Source of the DNA: Palsa-872 sp036844615
Lineage (GTDB): Bacteria; Chloroflexota; Dormibacteria; Dormibacterales; Dormibacteraceae
Direction: 5' to 3'
Assembly (NCBI GenBank): GCA_036844615.1
Contig: DAIUFK010000056.1
Span: 1 to 15,505 of the forward strand
Length of the DNA: 15,505 nucleotides
Shown: piece by piece, positions 15,310 through 15,505 of the stretch
Layout of the letters: every line of letters begins with the position of its first letter
How positions within the stretch are numbered: position 1 is the stretch's first letter
The notes under the pieces: model-generated
Database searches by the model: none
Seen by the model: only the letters and a program-made list of their open reading frames with translations
Told to the model about the DNA's origin: nothing
Position numbers and translations under genes: made by a program

Positions 15310-15324
15310 TTCGGCGACGCCGAA
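15310..15324. promoter_or_regulatory. Perfect dyad upstream of the guaB3 promoter (candidate operator)
   Basis: TTCGGCG-a-CGCCGAA is a perfect inverted repeat with 7-bp arms and a single central base. It starts 17 bp upstream of the guaB3 -35 element, at about -51 to -65 from the predicted transcription start. Size and symmetry suit a dimeric helix-turn-helix regulator. No second copy was seen in the window, though a half-site CGCCGAA occurs at 216-222. Confidence 0.4.
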
Positions 15325-15354
15325 AGTAATGAGCGAATGCTTACGACCATCGTG

Positions 15355-15505
15355 GCAGGGTTGGCCGGGGTCCCCCCGGCCATAACTTTGTCTTTGCGGC
15401 TGCCAATCGTGGCGAGGAGAAATAATTCTTAGACAAATCCCATCCTTGCACGGAAAGAGAGCAGCGCCTGCGGCGAAGCCGCACGCGCGATGAGTTACTC
15501 CTATG
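15355..15505 (+). repeat. Structured repeat element, copy B (candidate non-coding RNA), truncated by window end
   Basis: Same orientation and order as the copy at 6454. Block 1 (15355-15393) has the GGCCGGGG-tcc-CCCCGGCC hairpin, and block 2 (15434-15460) reads CAAATCCCATCCTT...CGGAAAGAGA. A 6-bp hairpin TGCGGC-gaa-GCCGCA (15469-15483) has a different stem but the same CGAAG apex as copy A. TTTGTCT (15387-15393) pairs perfectly with AGACAAA (15431-15437), a 7-bp helix that is weaker in copy A. The tail GATGAG (15489-15494) parallels GATAAG in copy A, where the terminator begins. It continues beyond the window, so what lies downstream is unknown. Confidence 0.5.

Noticed and set aside
1..15505. 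CRISPR array, insertion sequence or prophage genes
   Set aside because: No regularly spaced repeats, transposase, integrase or phage-like reading frames were seen.

Overview
The window is a high-GC bacterial chromosome segment made almost entirely of de novo purine and GMP synthesis genes. They sit in two minus-strand clusters on either side of a short plus-strand regulatory unit. The base composition, the GTG and TTG starts, the tightly overlapping genes and the ECF sigma factor paired with a large Big_5/beta-propeller membrane protein suggest a soil-type uncultured lineage near Chloroflexota/Dormibacterota or Actinobacteria. This placement is inferred from gene style and was not tested. A run of exactly 100 N marks a scaffold join, so this is a draft, probably metagenome-derived, assembly.

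Layout. Positions 1-3427 (minus) carry purB-purC-purS-purQ, joined by 4-nt overlaps, then a ~150-bp imperfect palindrome, then the first 27 codons of purL, which runs off the left edge. Positions 3428-3650 are a divergent intergenic region with a TATAAT-type promoter for purB and a possible ECF-type promoter facing the other way. Positions 3651-6406 (plus) hold an ECF sigma factor and, with a 4-nt overlap, a 733-residue single-pass membrane protein that is probably its anti-sigma/sensor. This unit ends in a structured element (copy A) and an intrinsic terminator at 6586-6625. Positions 6612-15200 (minus) read, in transcription order, guaB3 - guaA - purD - purE - pycB - [100-N gap] - accC - NUDIX hydrolase. 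Positions 15201-15505 hold the guaB3 promoter, a perfect 7-bp-arm dyad, and a second copy (B) of the structured element, cut by the window edge.

How the genes work together. PurD, PurQ/PurS/PurL, PurE, PurC and PurB are steps of the pathway from PRPP to IMP. A GuaB3-type IMP dehydrogenase and GuaA would then take IMP to GMP. The two pyruvate carboxylase subunits (AccC-type biotin carboxylase and PycB) make oxaloacetate, the precursor of the aspartate used by PurC, which may explain their place in the operon. purF, purN/purH, purM, purK, purA and a CBS-containing guaB are not in the window.

Most worth a second look: two ~150-bp direct copies of an unrecognised, apparently structured element that bracket the guaB3-to-NUDIX operon; the long palindrome between purQ and purL; the cysteine-free four-part sensor paired with the sigma factor; and the CBS-less GuaB3 coupled to guaA.
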